Assembly (NCBI GenBank): GCA_014763895.1
Contig: JACXUM010000012.1
Span: forward strand, 1-53,481
Direction of reading: 5' to 3'
DNA: 53,481 nt
DNA from: Campylobacterales bacterium
GTDB lineage: Bacteria; Campylobacterota; Campylobacteria; Campylobacterales; Sulfurovaceae
In this document: positions 1 to 7,828 of the stretch, in pieces
Layout: the number at the start of each line of letters is the position of its first letter
How positions within the stretch are numbered: position 1 is the stretch's first letter
The notes under the pieces: generated by a model
Seen by the model: only the letters and a program-made list of their open reading frames with translations
Databases searched by the model: none
Told to the model about the DNA's origin: nothing
Made by a program: the position numbers and the translations under genes

Positions 1-98
1 AAGGGTCGGGGAATTATTCCCAAGAGGATTAAAACAATTAGAGTTTAATTTTGAATTTTCAAGAGGATTCTAATAGGTTACTGAACACTGCTTGTATA

Positions 99-122
99 GT
101 TGTTTTGCAATTGCAAAACAAC
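99..122. repeat. Perfect 24-bp palindrome
   Basis: The 24 bases centred on caattg are identical to their reverse complement (arms gttgttttgcaa / ttgcaaaacaac, no spacer). A palindrome without a loop is more typical of a protein-binding site or a repeat-element core than of a terminator, but a short T-run follows on the plus strand. Confidence 0.7.
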
Positions 123-132
123 GCTTTTTTGC

Positions 133-155
133 GCTACTTTTTTAAAAAAAGTAGC
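133..155. terminator. Candidate bidirectional terminator hairpin
   Basis: Arms gctactttttt and aaaaaagtagc are separated by one extra A. The hairpin lies about 35 bases beyond the hsrA stop codon, so it may end the hsrA transcript. It also has the look of an interspersed palindrome. The tail is not a clean T-run on the minus strand. Confidence 0.35.
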
Positions 156-189
156 AAAGGAAAATTCAAATTTACTACTCAACTAAGAT

Positions 190-849
190 TTAGTAAGAGA
201 ATTTATATCCTCTGCGACGTACTGTATGAATGACCTGGAATCCCAAGATCTGCTTCAAACGTTTTCTGATCTGATTGATCGCTACTTCCACCGTATTATC
301 GCTGACGTATTCTGGCTCTTCCCACAATGCATTAATGATCTCATCTTTTGAAAAGACCCTTTGCTTTCGAAGCGCCAGATAAGCCAGGATATCAAATGTC
401 TTGCCATTAAGCGATACAATCTTCTCATCGTACTCTATCTTCTTGTTTGCAATATCAATCACCAGTTTGCCAACATCGACTTTTGTGCCAAAAAGATGTC
501 TCATATTCGCAAGTACCCTTGCTGCCACAAGATCAGCATGTTCAGTGTGCTGATAGATCACATCGTCCACACCTAACGCAAAAAATCCGGCTTGTTGACG
601 ATAATTGTTCGTCAGGATGATGATCTTTGTTTCGCTCTTTTTCTTTTTCACTTCATTAACATAACGTTCAAGCGAAAACTTCACACCTTCATCTACGATG
701 ACAACCAACTCATAATGCCTAAAATCTGTAAAATTCGTTGCATCATACATATCTTTTGCATTGTCAACGATACAAATAAAATATTTGTCTAATTCCATTT
801 CAAGGTGTTTGACATACTCTTCATCAAACCCTACTGTTAGTATTCTCAT
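190..849 (-). CDS. hsrA: HsrA-like orphan response regulator, OmpR family
   Basis: DNA-binding response regulator of 219 residues, with a receiver-like domain (about 1-115) and an OmpR-type winged helix (about 122-219). The C-terminal part (ALWEEPEYV, NTVEVAINQIRKRL, HTVRRRGYKF) closely matches, from memory, Helicobacter pylori HP1043/HsrA, an essential regulator that works without phosphorylation. The receiver is degenerate in the same way. The usual Asp-Asp pair is Gly7-Phe8, the phosphoacceptor slot is Val52 with Asp53 next to it, and the conserved Lys slot is Gln100, while Thr80 is kept. No histidine kinase gene is adjacent, which fits an orphan. In Helicobacter and Campylobacter this family controls redox, oxidative-stress and housekeeping genes. 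A TTTAAG-type repeat lies in its own upstream region. Confidence 0.88.
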   Translation of the reverse strand: MRILTVGFDEEYVKHLEMELDKYFICIVDNAKDMYDATNFTDFRHYELVVIVDEGVKFSLERYVNEVKKKKSETKIIILTNNYRQQAGFFALGVDDVIYQHTEHADLVAARVLANMRHLFGTKVDVGKLVIDIANKKIEYDEKIVSLNGKTFDILAYLALRKQRVFSKDEIINALWEEPEYVSDNTVEVAINQIRKRLKQILGFQVIHTVRRRGYKFSY

Positions 850-883
850 ATACTATCCTACATACCAAAGAAAAATATTTAAA

Positions 884-897
884 CCTTAAACTTAAGG
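884..897 (-). promoter_or_regulatory. Candidate autoregulatory operator of hsrA
   Basis: Upstream of hsrA lies a 14-base inverted repeat, CCTTAA-AC-TTAAGG. Read on the minus strand it gives TTAAG, TTTAAG and TTTAAA motifs in close succession. From memory, H. pylori HP1043 binds paired TTTAAG-like hexamers near the -35 region, including at its own promoter, so autoregulation is plausible. A possible extended -10 (TGC-TATAAA) lies at 921-926, which would place the repeat in the leader. A second possible -10 (TATGTA) nearer the start codon would place it at -35. Confidence 0.4.
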
Positions 898-983
898 CGG
901 ATCCCTTTTTTAAATGCATATTTATAGCAGAATCTACCTTATTTAAAAATAAAACTAAATTTCAGCTTATTTTAGTTATTTTA

Positions 984-1883
984 TTATTTTGTTGCCTTGA
1001 TGTATACTCTCTTGGGTGCTGGGTATCCCTCAACGGTCTTATTTGGATCATTAGGATCGAGAAAATCCTCAAGACTTTGTGTATCGATCCATTCAGTTTT
1101 GCGTTGTTCATGTGGCTCTGTTTTCATGATCGAAAGCACTTCTATCTCCTCAAAACCTGCCCGATAACACCAGTTTTTAAGAGCATTGACCGTCGGTATA
1201 AAATAGATATTAGGTATTTTTGAGTATCTTTCCTTCGGCGTTAGGCAAATTTCATCCTCTCCGTCGATCATAAATGTATCAAGTATCAACTCTCCGCCTT
1301 TGTTCAAGCCTTTATATAGAGATTTGAGCATAGCGATAGGATCGCTCCTATGATAGAGTACGCCCAGGCAGAACAACACATCAAATTTGTGTTCATAATA
1401 CTCTACATGTTCCACGCCCAATAGCTCATATACAATATCACTCTTGACAAAATGGTTGATAAATTCAAATTGTGTATAATAGAGTGCAGAAGGATCAAAA
1501 CCGATCAGTTTTTGAGGCTTTTGTGAAAGCATACGGAAAAGGTAATACCCATTATTGCAACCGATATCACCCACTATCTTTCCATCAAGATCAAAATGCG
1601 GTTCCAAAAGATTATACTTGATAAAGCTCTGCCATTCCGTATCGATAAACAAAGAACCGATCTCAAACGGGCCTTTGCGCCACGGTTTCATCATAAGAGC
1701 CGTCTCTTTGATCTGCTCTTCCTGCTGTGGGGTGATTGAATCGAATGTAACTTTGATACGGTCGCCTAATGTCACCTTCCCTTCCAATGAAGGGAGATGA
1801 TGGATTGCCTCTTGAAGCGGTGCTATATTTTTCCACGTCAGCCATTTGCGACGCTCTTGACGTATTAAATTAATATCCATCAA
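984..1883 (-). CDS. cmoB: tRNA U34 carboxymethyltransferase CmoB
   Basis: CmoB transfers a carboxymethyl group from carboxy-S-adenosylmethionine to 5-hydroxyuridine at tRNA position 34, giving cmo5U. The 299 residues are slightly shorter than E. coli CmoB (about 323). Recognisable family blocks are WRKGPFEI at 68-75, DTEW at 81-84, the SAM-binding glycine loop [10 protein letters not shown] at 104-113, and [12 protein letters not shown] further on. It is the last gene of the run 5-FCL, rny, small unknown, cyclophilin, cmoB, and begins one base after the cyclophilin stop. The partner enzyme CmoA is not in the window. Confidence 0.9.
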   Translation of the reverse strand: MMDINLIRQERRKWLTWKNIAPLQEAIHHLPSLEGKVTLGDRIKVTFDSITPQQEEQIKETALMMKPWRKGPFEIGSLFIDTEWQSFIKYNLLEPHFDLDGKIVGDIGCNNGYYLFRMLSQKPQKLIGFDPSALYYTQFEFINHFVKSDIVYELLGVEHVEYYEHKFDVLFCLGVLYHRSDPIAMLKSLYKGLNKGGELILDTFMIDGEDEICLTPKERYSKIPNIYFIPTVNALKNWCYRAGFEEIEVLSIMKTEPHEQRKTEWIDTQSLEDFLDPNDPNKTVEGYPAPKRVYIKATK

Positions 1884-1884
1884 T

Positions 1885-2433
1885 TTATTTGAGATAGGCT
1901 TTTTTGATCACTTGATCGAATAGAGGCTTGTTATTTCCAGAAGATACCGAAACATTTTCGATCTTTTGAACAACATCCTGACCTTTGATCACCTCTCCAA
2001 AGATCGTATACCCGCCATTGAGCCAATCTGTCGGTGCTACCGTGATAAAGAACTGGCTGCCATTGGTATTTGGTCCTCTATTGGCCATTGCAAGCAAAAA
2101 CGGTCTGTCAAAAACCACATTTGGAGCATACTCGTTCTTGAACTCTTTTTTCCAGATCGACTCTCCCCCCATACCTGTACCGGTAGGATCTCCTCCCTGG
2201 ATCATAAACCCTTTGATGACCCTATGAAAGATAATACCGTTATAATAACCGTTTTTCACATGTGTCGTAAAATTTTCAACTGCCAACGGCGCAATCTTAG
2301 GATAGAGTTTTAATTCGATATTTCCCACATTTGTTTCAAGAACCACAACAGGTGTTTTTTGTGGTTCTTCAGCGCTATAACCAAATATCGACAAAAATGC
2401 TATGGTTAAAAAAACTTGTAATAACTTTTTCAT
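1885..2433 (-). CDS. Secreted cyclophilin-type peptidyl-prolyl isomerase
   Basis: Cyclophilin-family prolyl cis-trans isomerase of 182 residues. An N-terminal hydrophobic signal peptide (about 1-20, ending near GYSA) predicts export to the periplasm. The catalytic core is clear: [15 protein letters not shown] at 69-83, with the catalytic Arg71, and NTNGSQFF at 122-129. Its ATG shares one base with the TAA of the preceding 97-residue gene (TAATG), so translation is probably coupled. It likely helps fold exported proteins; substrates cannot be read from sequence. Confidence 0.88.
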   Translation of the reverse strand: MKKLLQVFLTIAFLSIFGYSAEEPQKTPVVVLETNVGNIELKLYPKIAPLAVENFTTHVKNGYYNGIIFHRVIKGFMIQGGDPTGTGMGGESIWKKEFKNEYAPNVVFDRPFLLAMANRGPNTNGSQFFITVAPTDWLNGGYTIFGEVIKGQDVVQKIENVSVSSGNNKPLFDQVIKKAYLK

Positions 2434-2726
2434 TATACGCCCGTCTCACATTTATCGATATTCAATTTTTTCAGAACCCTGTTGAAAAAATCCCCGCCTT
2501 CTCTATGTACATCATCATGGAACTCCACACAAATGGACTGAATTTCAGGAGTTTCTGTTGCTACCCTGTCATAGATAAGAGGTGAATGGCCCGTCTCTTG
2601 TTTGGCTTCTTCAATAGCCTCTAAAATCTCTTTTTTTAAACCGGCATTATCTCCAAACACAAGACTGAGAAACCCATAACGCTCCTCCATTTTGACGTGT
2701 GCCTTGATTTCTTTACATCGATCCAT
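2433..2726 (-). CDS. Conserved-looking small protein of unknown function
   Basis: A 97-residue cytoplasmic protein with no signal peptide or membrane helix. It has a charged helical centre (LKKEILEAIEEAKQETGH) and three scattered cysteines (Cys4, one near residue 66 in the segment SICVEF, and one near the C-terminus in DKCETGV). I do not recognise a family. It sits in the operon between rny and the cyclophilin, 48 bases after rny, and overlaps the cyclophilin start by one base, which argues that it is a real translated gene. Confidence 0.7.
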   Translation of the reverse strand: MDRCKEIKAHVKMEERYGFLSLVFGDNAGLKKEILEAIEEAKQETGHSPLIYDRVATETPEIQSICVEFHDDVHREGGDFFNRVLKKLNIDKCETGV

Positions 2727-2774
2727 TTAACTACCTTTTTTTCTTGATTTCACGCCATCCCAAGCCACTTCCTT

Positions 2775-4301
2775 TTATTTTGCATATTCTGTAGCTCTTG
2801 TTTCTCTGATAACATTGACTTTGATCTCTCCGGGATATTGTACCCTATCTTCTATCTCTTTTGCAATCTCTTTACTGAGCAATACCGCTTCATTGTCGCC
2901 CATCTTTTGTGCATTCACAAAAACACGTATCTCTCTACCGGCATTGATCGCATAGGCATTTTCAACAAACTCTTTGCTCAAAGCGATCTGTTCTATCTCT
3001 TTAACCCTTTTGGTAAAATTCTCCAAAACTTCCCTTCTTGCTCCCGGCCTAGCAGCTGAAAGGGCATCAGCTGCACAGACAACAGCACTTTCGATACTAT
3101 CGGGTTCTTCATGCCCATGGTGCGCATAGATCGCATTGATCACAGTTGGATGTTCATTATGTTTTCGGCACAATTCCACACCGATCTCTACATGCGATCC
3201 GCCCATATCCTGAGTCAATGCCTTCCCGATATCATGAAGCAGTCCCGCACGCATCGCCAATTTTTCATCTCCTCCCAGTTCTGCGGCCATAATACGTGCA
3301 AGTTTTACCACTTCCAGGGTATGCGCCAGTGCATTCTGACCGTAACTGGCACGGTATTTCAACTTTCCGATCAAACGGATAAGCTCCTCATGCATCGGAA
3401 AGAGTCCCAGATCGATCAGGATGTTCTCACCCTCTTCATAAGTTTTTTGTTCAAACTCTTTTTCTACTTTTTCATGGACCTCTTCGATGCGCCCCGGATG
3501 GATACGCCCGTCTTCAATAAGGATATCGATCACCCTGGTTGCGATCGCTCTTCGATAAAGATTGAAACTGCTGACAATGATCACGCCCGGCGTTTCATCT
3601 ATGATAATATCAACACCCAAAAGCATTTCAAGTGTCTTGATATTACGCCCTTCTTTACCGATAATACGCCCCTTATGTTCATCGCTTGGAAGTGTGATGA
3701 TATTGATCAACCTCTCCCCGGCGAAATCACCGGCATACCTCGTTGCAGCCTGAGCCAAAATATAGTTGGCTTTACGCTCACCCTCTTCTTTTGCCATTTG
3801 TTCATATTTTCTCACAATCTGCGCAACCTCTGAACGGCTCTGCTCTTCTACTTTATCTAGTATATATGCCTTTGCCTCTTCCTTAGTAAATGAGGCAGCA
3901 TGTTCCATTTTTTCAACGGCTTCTGTGATCTGAACCTGTTTTTTTGTTTCGAGTTTGTCCAGATAGGTCTCTTTTTTTCGTATACTCTGCTCCATCTTGT
4001 CGAGCTTTTCTTCTTTGGAGAGAAGTTCCTTTCTTTGCAGGATAAGATCACGCTCCCGTTCATCAAGTTCACCAAGCCGTTTTTGAAACAGACGTTCTTG
4101 TTCTATCTCGTTTTCTTTGATCTTGACTCTTGCTTCCTGCAACAAAAGTTCCGCTTCATTCTCTATCGCTTTTGCTTTTGCCTTGACCTCCAGCCCAATA
4201 TGGGAAAAACTCTCCTTCATACTGTTTCTAAGCCAGAGGTAACATCCACCAACCCCAACTGCTGCACCGATAATACCTGATGCTCCAATTACTCCTAACA
4301 T
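2775..4301 (-). CDS. rny: Ribonuclease Y
   Basis: Membrane-anchored endoribonuclease that starts mRNA decay. The 508 residues show the standard order: one N-terminal membrane helix (about 3-24), a long Lys/Glu-rich coiled coil (about 30-180), a KH RNA-binding domain with the GRIIGKEGRN loop at 211-220, and an HD phosphodiesterase domain with the metal-binding His356-Asp357 in RAGLLHDIGKA. Length and order are usual for the family. It lies in the minus-strand operon between the 5-FCL gene (33-base gap) and the small unknown gene. The same neighbourhood (rny next to 5-FCL, thioredoxin-like and ftsY) is known in Campylobacter. Confidence 0.95.
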   Translation of the reverse strand: MLGVIGASGIIGAAVGVGGCYLWLRNSMKESFSHIGLEVKAKAKAIENEAELLLQEARVKIKENEIEQERLFQKRLGELDERERDLILQRKELLSKEEKLDKMEQSIRKKETYLDKLETKKQVQITEAVEKMEHAASFTKEEAKAYILDKVEEQSRSEVAQIVRKYEQMAKEEGERKANYILAQAATRYAGDFAGERLINIITLPSDEHKGRIIGKEGRNIKTLEMLLGVDIIIDETPGVIIVSSFNLYRRAIATRVIDILIEDGRIHPGRIEEVHEKVEKEFEQKTYEEGENILIDLGLFPMHEELIRLIGKLKYRASYGQNALAHTLEVVKLARIMAAELGGDEKLAMRAGLLHDIGKALTQDMGGSHVEIGVELCRKHNEHPTVINAIYAHHGHEEPDSIESAVVCAADALSAARPGARREVLENFTKRVKEIEQIALSKEFVENAYAINAGREIRVFVNAQKMGDNEAVLLSKEIAKEIEDRVQYPGEIKVNVIRETRATEYAK

Positions 4302-4334
4302 TGTTTTTTTCCTTTATTCTCAAGAAAGAAAAAG

Positions 4335-4883
4335 CTAAAAATCCATATATTGCGGCGTGACAATGTAGTCAGCCTTTACGTCATAATCATCTGTAATTGT
4401 CGTTTTGCTGTAACACCATTCGCGTGCCACAAATACGGTTTTATTAATATTTTTAATCTCTTTTTCGTAAAATCTATCGTACATACCTTTTCCAAATCCC
4501 ACGCGTCTGCGTGTACTGTCAGTCCCCACTATCGGTACGATAGCCAAATCTATTTGCTTCTTTTTAAACTGTTTTGAATCCTTGGGTTCTTTGATCCCAA
4601 AGCATTTCTTTTCGAGGGGTAATCTATATTTTACCAACCTAAAACTTTTACCTTCCATAAACGGTGCATAAAGCTCTTTTTTTTCACGTCGAAGACGTTT
4701 GATAAGAGGGTTAAGATCAACTTCCGTTCCCAAAGGGATGTAGAGCATAATCCTCTGCGCTTTGGTTTGGAAGATCAATCGATACAAAGCATTCAATACC
4801 ATCTTATCTTTTTTATATGCTCCGTTTTTACTTGCTTCTCTCAACCGTTTCAAACATACGCTTCTAAATCTCTGTTTGTCCAT
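4335..4883 (-). CDS. 5-formyltetrahydrofolate cyclo-ligase
   Basis: Converts 5-formyl-THF to 5,10-methenyl-THF with ATP, recovering a storage or inhibitory folate. The signature VGFGKGMYDRFYE (Gly-rich loop plus Tyr-Asp) near the C-terminus and the upstream PLGTEVDLNPL segment identify the family. The open frame extends to 5018, but that would run through the divergent gene's start. I chose the ATG at 4883 because AGGG precedes it by five bases; an ATG at 4886 is directly in front. This gives 182 residues, near the family norm. It is the first gene of the operon running to cmoB and diverges from the thioredoxin lipoprotein gene. Confidence 0.85.
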   Translation of the reverse strand: MDKQRFRSVCLKRLREASKNGAYKKDKMVLNALYRLIFQTKAQRIMLYIPLGTEVDLNPLIKRLRREKKELYAPFMEGKSFRLVKYRLPLEKKCFGIKEPKDSKQFKKKQIDLAIVPIVGTDSTRRRVGFGKGMYDRFYEKEIKNINKTVFVAREWCYSKTTITDDYDVKADYIVTPQYMDF

Positions 4884-4906
4884 CATATCCCTAAGTGCTC
4901 TTTCGT

Positions 4907-4925
4907 TATAATTTATCCTATTATA
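4907..4925. promoter_or_regulatory. Face-to-face -10 elements of two divergent operons
   Basis: Only 55 bases separate the two start codons. A TATAAT reads rightward at 4907-4912 (for the thioredoxin lipoprotein and ftsY) and another TATAAT reads leftward at 4920-4925 (for 5-FCL, rny and downstream genes). No good -35 is visible, which is common in Campylobacterota. The two polymerases would compete for the same DNA. Confidence 0.45.
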
Positions 4926-4938
4926 CCAAAGGAAGATT

Positions 4939-5550
4939 TTGAAAAAATTAGTTACATTGGTCTGTATGGTCACTATCCTTTTGTTGAACGGATGCAATGA
5001 CAAAGAAAAAGAAGGCAAGGGAACCGAAGATGAACTGATGATGCAGGGTGATAAAACATCTGGAGTACATAATGATGAGCCAAGCTACCATTTTTCGTTA
5101 AAGGATCTCAACCAAAAAAGTTATGTTGCTACCCTGAAAGGCAAAGATTTTATGCTTGAGGATACCAATGCGTCTTTGGTCATGATCCATTTTTTTGCGA
5201 CATGGTGTCCGCCTTGTACAGGAGAGATCGCCTACCTGAATGACTTGCAGGAAAAATATCCCCAAGAGCTTTTCATCACAGGTATCCTGATCAACGATAC
5301 ATCAACAACCCGGGCTTTAGAGCAATATATACAAAAAAATGGGATCAGGTACTATGTTTCAGCCGTCAAAGACAACAACATCCTTGCAAAAAAACTGGTG
5401 CAAAATTTAAATATGGATGAAAACTTTTCTCTTCCATTGACCGTTCTTTACCAAAACGGCAAATATCTGGTACACTATGAAGGGGCCGTACCGATAGAAA
5501 TGCTTGATCACGATATACAAGAAGCCCTGAAAAACAATACCTACGAATAA
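4939..5550 (+). CDS. TlpA-like thioredoxin-fold lipoprotein
   Basis: Predicted membrane-anchored periplasmic thiol-disulfide protein of 203 residues. The signal peptide ends in a lipobox, LLNGC, with Cys19 as the lipidation site. A thioredoxin fold follows, with FFATWCPPC (Cys90 and Cys93), the motif of TlpA/ResA-type reductants used in cytochrome c maturation or protein repair. The start codon is TTG, supported by AAAGGAAG just upstream; no suitable ATG precedes it. The gene is followed 13 bases later by ftsY and shares a bidirectional promoter region with 5-FCL. The specific redox partner is unknown. Confidence 0.85.
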   Translation: MKKLVTLVCMVTILLLNGCNDKEKEGKGTEDELMMQGDKTSGVHNDEPSYHFSLKDLNQKSYVATLKGKDFMLEDTNASLVMIHFFATWCPPCTGEIAYLNDLQEKYPQELFITGILINDTSTTRALEQYIQKNGIRYYVSAVKDNNILAKKLVQNLNMDENFSLPLTVLYQNGKYLVHYEGAVPIEMLDHDIQEALKNNTYE

Positions 5551-5563
5551 AGGATTCGCTTAT

Positions 5564-6430
5564 ATGTTCAATCTATTTAAAAAGGTGCTCGGGAAAACAA
5601 ACGAGGCCATCAAAGAAGTTGCACCAATAAAAAAGAAAGAGATTTCCAAAGAGGAGTTTGAAGAGATTCTGCTTGAAGCCGATGTCAACTATGAACTGAT
5701 TGACAGGCTTCTGGAGTCTCTGCCATCTACCATTAACAGGATCCAGGCATTTAACTCTCTGATTTCTGTTTTTCAGTATAAAGCCGATTTTAAAGAGAAC
5801 GATGCCAAACCGTATGTCGAGATGATCATCGGCGTAAACGGGGCAGGGAAAACAACCACTATATCCAAACTTGCTTATCGTTATAAAGAAGCTGGCAAAA
5901 GCGTTATTCTGGGCGCCGGTGATACATTCAGGGCAGCGGCAATCGAGCAGTTAAGCAGATGGGCTGCAAAACTGGATATTCCTATCGTTGCGACCAAACA
6001 GGGCCATGATCCTTCAGCAGTAGTCTATGACACGATCGAATCGGCCAAAGCCAAAGGAATTGATCATGTGATTATCGACACAGCCGGAAGATTGCATACT
6101 CAGACTAATCTTGCCGAAGAGCTTAAAAAAATGATAAGAGTTGCCCAAAAAGCCTTACCGGGAGCACCGCATCGCAAAATGCTTATTTTGGATGGAACAC
6201 AGGGAAGTTCTTCTATCAACCAGGCCAAAGCATTCAATGAAATGATCGGTATTGACGGTATCATCATAACAAAACTTGACGGAACGGCAAAAGGAGGATC
6301 AGTTCTTTCGATAGCCGATGAACTTCAGATGCCTATCTTTTATATAGGAACTGGTGAACAGCCAAAAGATCTTATCCGGTTTAAAGCGAATGATTATGTC
6401 AATACGATTTTGGACGGTATATTCAGTTAA
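5564..6430 (+). CDS. ftsY: Signal recognition particle receptor FtsY
   Basis: SRP receptor GTPase that docks ribosome-SRP complexes at the inner membrane for co-translational insertion. The 288 residues contain a short N domain (about 25-75) and the G domain: P-loop GVNGAGKTTT at 90-99, DTFRAAAIEQL, IIDTAGR and TKLDGTAKGG. The long acidic A domain of E. coli FtsY is absent, as in many bacteria outside the enterics. It follows the thioredoxin lipoprotein gene and is followed 10 bases later by a membrane protein gene, so the three are probably one transcript. Confidence 0.95.
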   Translation: MFNLFKKVLGKTNEAIKEVAPIKKKEISKEEFEEILLEADVNYELIDRLLESLPSTINRIQAFNSLISVFQYKADFKENDAKPYVEMIIGVNGAGKTTTISKLAYRYKEAGKSVILGAGDTFRAAAIEQLSRWAAKLDIPIVATKQGHDPSAVVYDTIESAKAKGIDHVIIDTAGRLHTQTNLAEELKKMIRVAQKALPGAPHRKMLILDGTQGSSSINQAKAFNEMIGIDGIIITKLDGTAKGGSVLSIADELQMPIFYIGTGEQPKDLIRFKANDYVNTILDGIFS

Positions 6431-6440
6431 AGGATCATCA

Positions 6441-7007
6441 ATGAATCTCAAATCCTCTATCAATCTCTTTTTCTTATTGTTGGTTCCTACGGCAGTGCTT
6501 GTGGCTATTTGTACCTTGGTCTATTTTATGGTTACAAACGATTTTGAATTTTCAAAATCCCTGAAACTCAGTATTCTTTTAGGAACTATCTTTGGAATCG
6601 GACTTTCTCTTTTGGTCACATTGGTTTTATTTATAATCGATCAGATTAAAACAGTGTTTTTAATCAAAGGCCACACAAAATCATCTGAATTTCATGAGAA
6701 CAGTTCTTTAGTTAAGAACAAATCTCTAGATCATAAATTCTTGCTAACGATGGATCCTGATCTTGCATTTGAAGTTTGTTTATATGCAATCACTGATCAG
6801 AAGATTGGGAAGATCAAAAAACATACTAAAACAACCAAAGAGAGAAATATCGAAATTCAATCGGAAGATGAAGATATCAGGATCACTATTGCTCCATTGA
6901 CAAAACACACATCACGGCTAACTCTTCATACATATATAAACAGTCTCAATGCAAAACGAATTATCTCCTATGTCAAACAACAAGAATATTCTCTTATGCA
7001 ATATTAA
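6441..7007 (+). CDS. Two-helix membrane protein of unknown function
   Basis: A 188-residue protein with two predicted membrane helices near the N-terminus (about 8-30 and 44-67) and a soluble domain of about 110 residues that ends VKQQEYSLMQY. I do not recognise a family. The frame is open from 6354, inside ftsY, but the ATG at 6441 with AAAGGA upstream is the sensible start. It lies 10 bases after ftsY. Its 3' end overlaps the convergent plsC-like gene by 14 bases. Co-transcription with ftsY might suggest a membrane-related role, but this is only inference. Confidence 0.7.
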   Translation: MNLKSSINLFFLLLVPTAVLVAICTLVYFMVTNDFEFSKSLKLSILLGTIFGIGLSLLVTLVLFIIDQIKTVFLIKGHTKSSEFHENSSLVKNKSLDHKFLLTMDPDLAFEVCLYAITDQKIGKIKKHTKTTKERNIEIQSEDEDIRITIAPLTKHTSRLTLHTYINSLNAKRIISYVKQQEYSLMQY

Positions 7008-7680
7008 ATCGCTGCTTATAAAGTGTCTCCAAATCTGTCTTATCCTTATAGTCGATCAAATCGCCTATCACGATCGTGATTTGGCGTTTTTTCGTATTGT
7101 CATCAAGTGCCTCACTCAGGACTTCTCTTGCATTGTCTTTAATGTAAACAGGCAAAATGGGCAACCTGTTTTTCAAAGCGATAAGCCTGGAGCCCTCTTT
7201 AAAGGTTGAAACAGGTTTATCGGTTGTATTGCGCGTCCCTTCCGGAAAGATAAAAACAGAATCACCCTCTTTTATCCCGGCTTTCACATCAGCAAAAAAG
7301 CCGCTCATCTGACTTTTTTTTCTATCGATAAGTATCGATCCGGCATTGCGGACAAAAAGTCCAAAAAACGCAGAATTATAAAGCTCTTTTTTGGCGATCC
7401 AAAGTCCAAACAGTTTGGTATGTTCCAATGCTACTTCAATGATCGGTGGATCGATAATCGTTCTATGGTTACTAACGAGAAGATATTGCCCTTCATAAGG
7501 CAATTTTTCAGGATGTTCGACCTTGATATCAATGTTCAGTGAGGAAAGCTGTGCTTTGGAATAGGCAAGTCTCAGTTTTTTCTTTTCCTGCGGGTCCTGT
7601 GTTCTTTTCAGTTTCCAACCGTACTTATTGGTTAGATAAAGCGCATGTGCCAACTGTTTGAGTCTTGTGAAAAATCGCAA
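6994..7680 (-). CDS. plsC: 1-acyl-sn-glycerol-3-phosphate acyltransferase (PlsC family)
   Basis: Membrane-associated acyltransferase of phospholipid synthesis, making phosphatidate from lysophosphatidate and acyl-ACP or acyl-CoA. The HX4D catalytic motif is NHRTIID, and the substrate-binding motif is FPEGTRN; both are in the right order in 228 residues. The start codon is TTG (MRFFTRL), with GAAGGA seven bases upstream. It converges on the preceding membrane protein gene with a 14-base overlap and diverges from radA. Other PlsC-fold enzymes, such as those acylating ornithine lipids, cannot be excluded. Confidence 0.87.
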   Translation of the reverse strand: MRFFTRLKQLAHALYLTNKYGWKLKRTQDPQEKKKLRLAYSKAQLSSLNIDIKVEHPEKLPYEGQYLLVSNHRTIIDPPIIEVALEHTKLFGLWIAKKELYNSAFFGLFVRNAGSILIDRKKSQMSGFFADVKAGIKEGDSVFIFPEGTRNTTDKPVSTFKEGSRLIALKNRLPILPVYIKDNAREVLSEALDDNTKKRQITIVIGDLIDYKDKTDLETLYKQRFNIA

Positions 7681-7705
7681 ATTCTATCCTTCAAAAATAT
7701 TTGTA

Positions 7706-7711
7706 ATTATA
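7706..7711 (-). promoter_or_regulatory. -10 element for the plsC-like gene
   Basis: TATAAT on the minus strand, 26 bases before the TTG start codon. No clear -35 is seen. Confidence 0.4.
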
Positions 7712-7790
7712 ACCAAAACCATTACGAAATAACTCCTGTTCAAAAAATTACAATTTGACATATTTTATTTCTACCGATTATTTTATAGAT

Positions 7791-7796
7791 TATAAT
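7791..7796 (+). promoter_or_regulatory. -10 element for radA
   Basis: TATAAT lies 32 bases before the radA ATG. A TTGACA at 7755-7760 is too far away to be its -35. The AT-rich stretch in front fits the T-rich periodic promoters described in Campylobacterota. Confidence 0.45.
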
Positions 7797-7828
7797 ACCT
7801 TCAAATAAAAAGAGTACAAGGTTATGTA

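Larger units (their letters stand above)
50..171. repeat. Nested inverted repeats downstream of hsrA
   Basis: The stretch between the left edge and hsrA holds three nested or adjacent inverted repeats. An outer 11-bp pair lies at 50-60 and 161-171 (tttgaattttc and its complement). Inside it are a perfect 24-bp palindrome at 99-122 and a near-perfect palindrome at 133-155. A 10-bp direct repeat, caagaggatt, occurs at 21-30 and 60-69, and a short hairpin (gggaa-tta-ttccc) at 9-21. There is no convincing gene here. The arrangement could be a transcription terminator region or a small interspersed palindromic element; copy number in the genome would tell. Confidence 0.55.

Noticed and set aside
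51-233. Small plus-strand coding frame at the left edge
   Set aside because: It runs through two palindromes and into hsrA on the other strand and has no ribosome binding site.
7755-7796. TTGACA and TATAAT as one radA promoter
   Set aside because: The spacer is 30 bases, too long for a sigma-70 promoter; only the -10 was kept.
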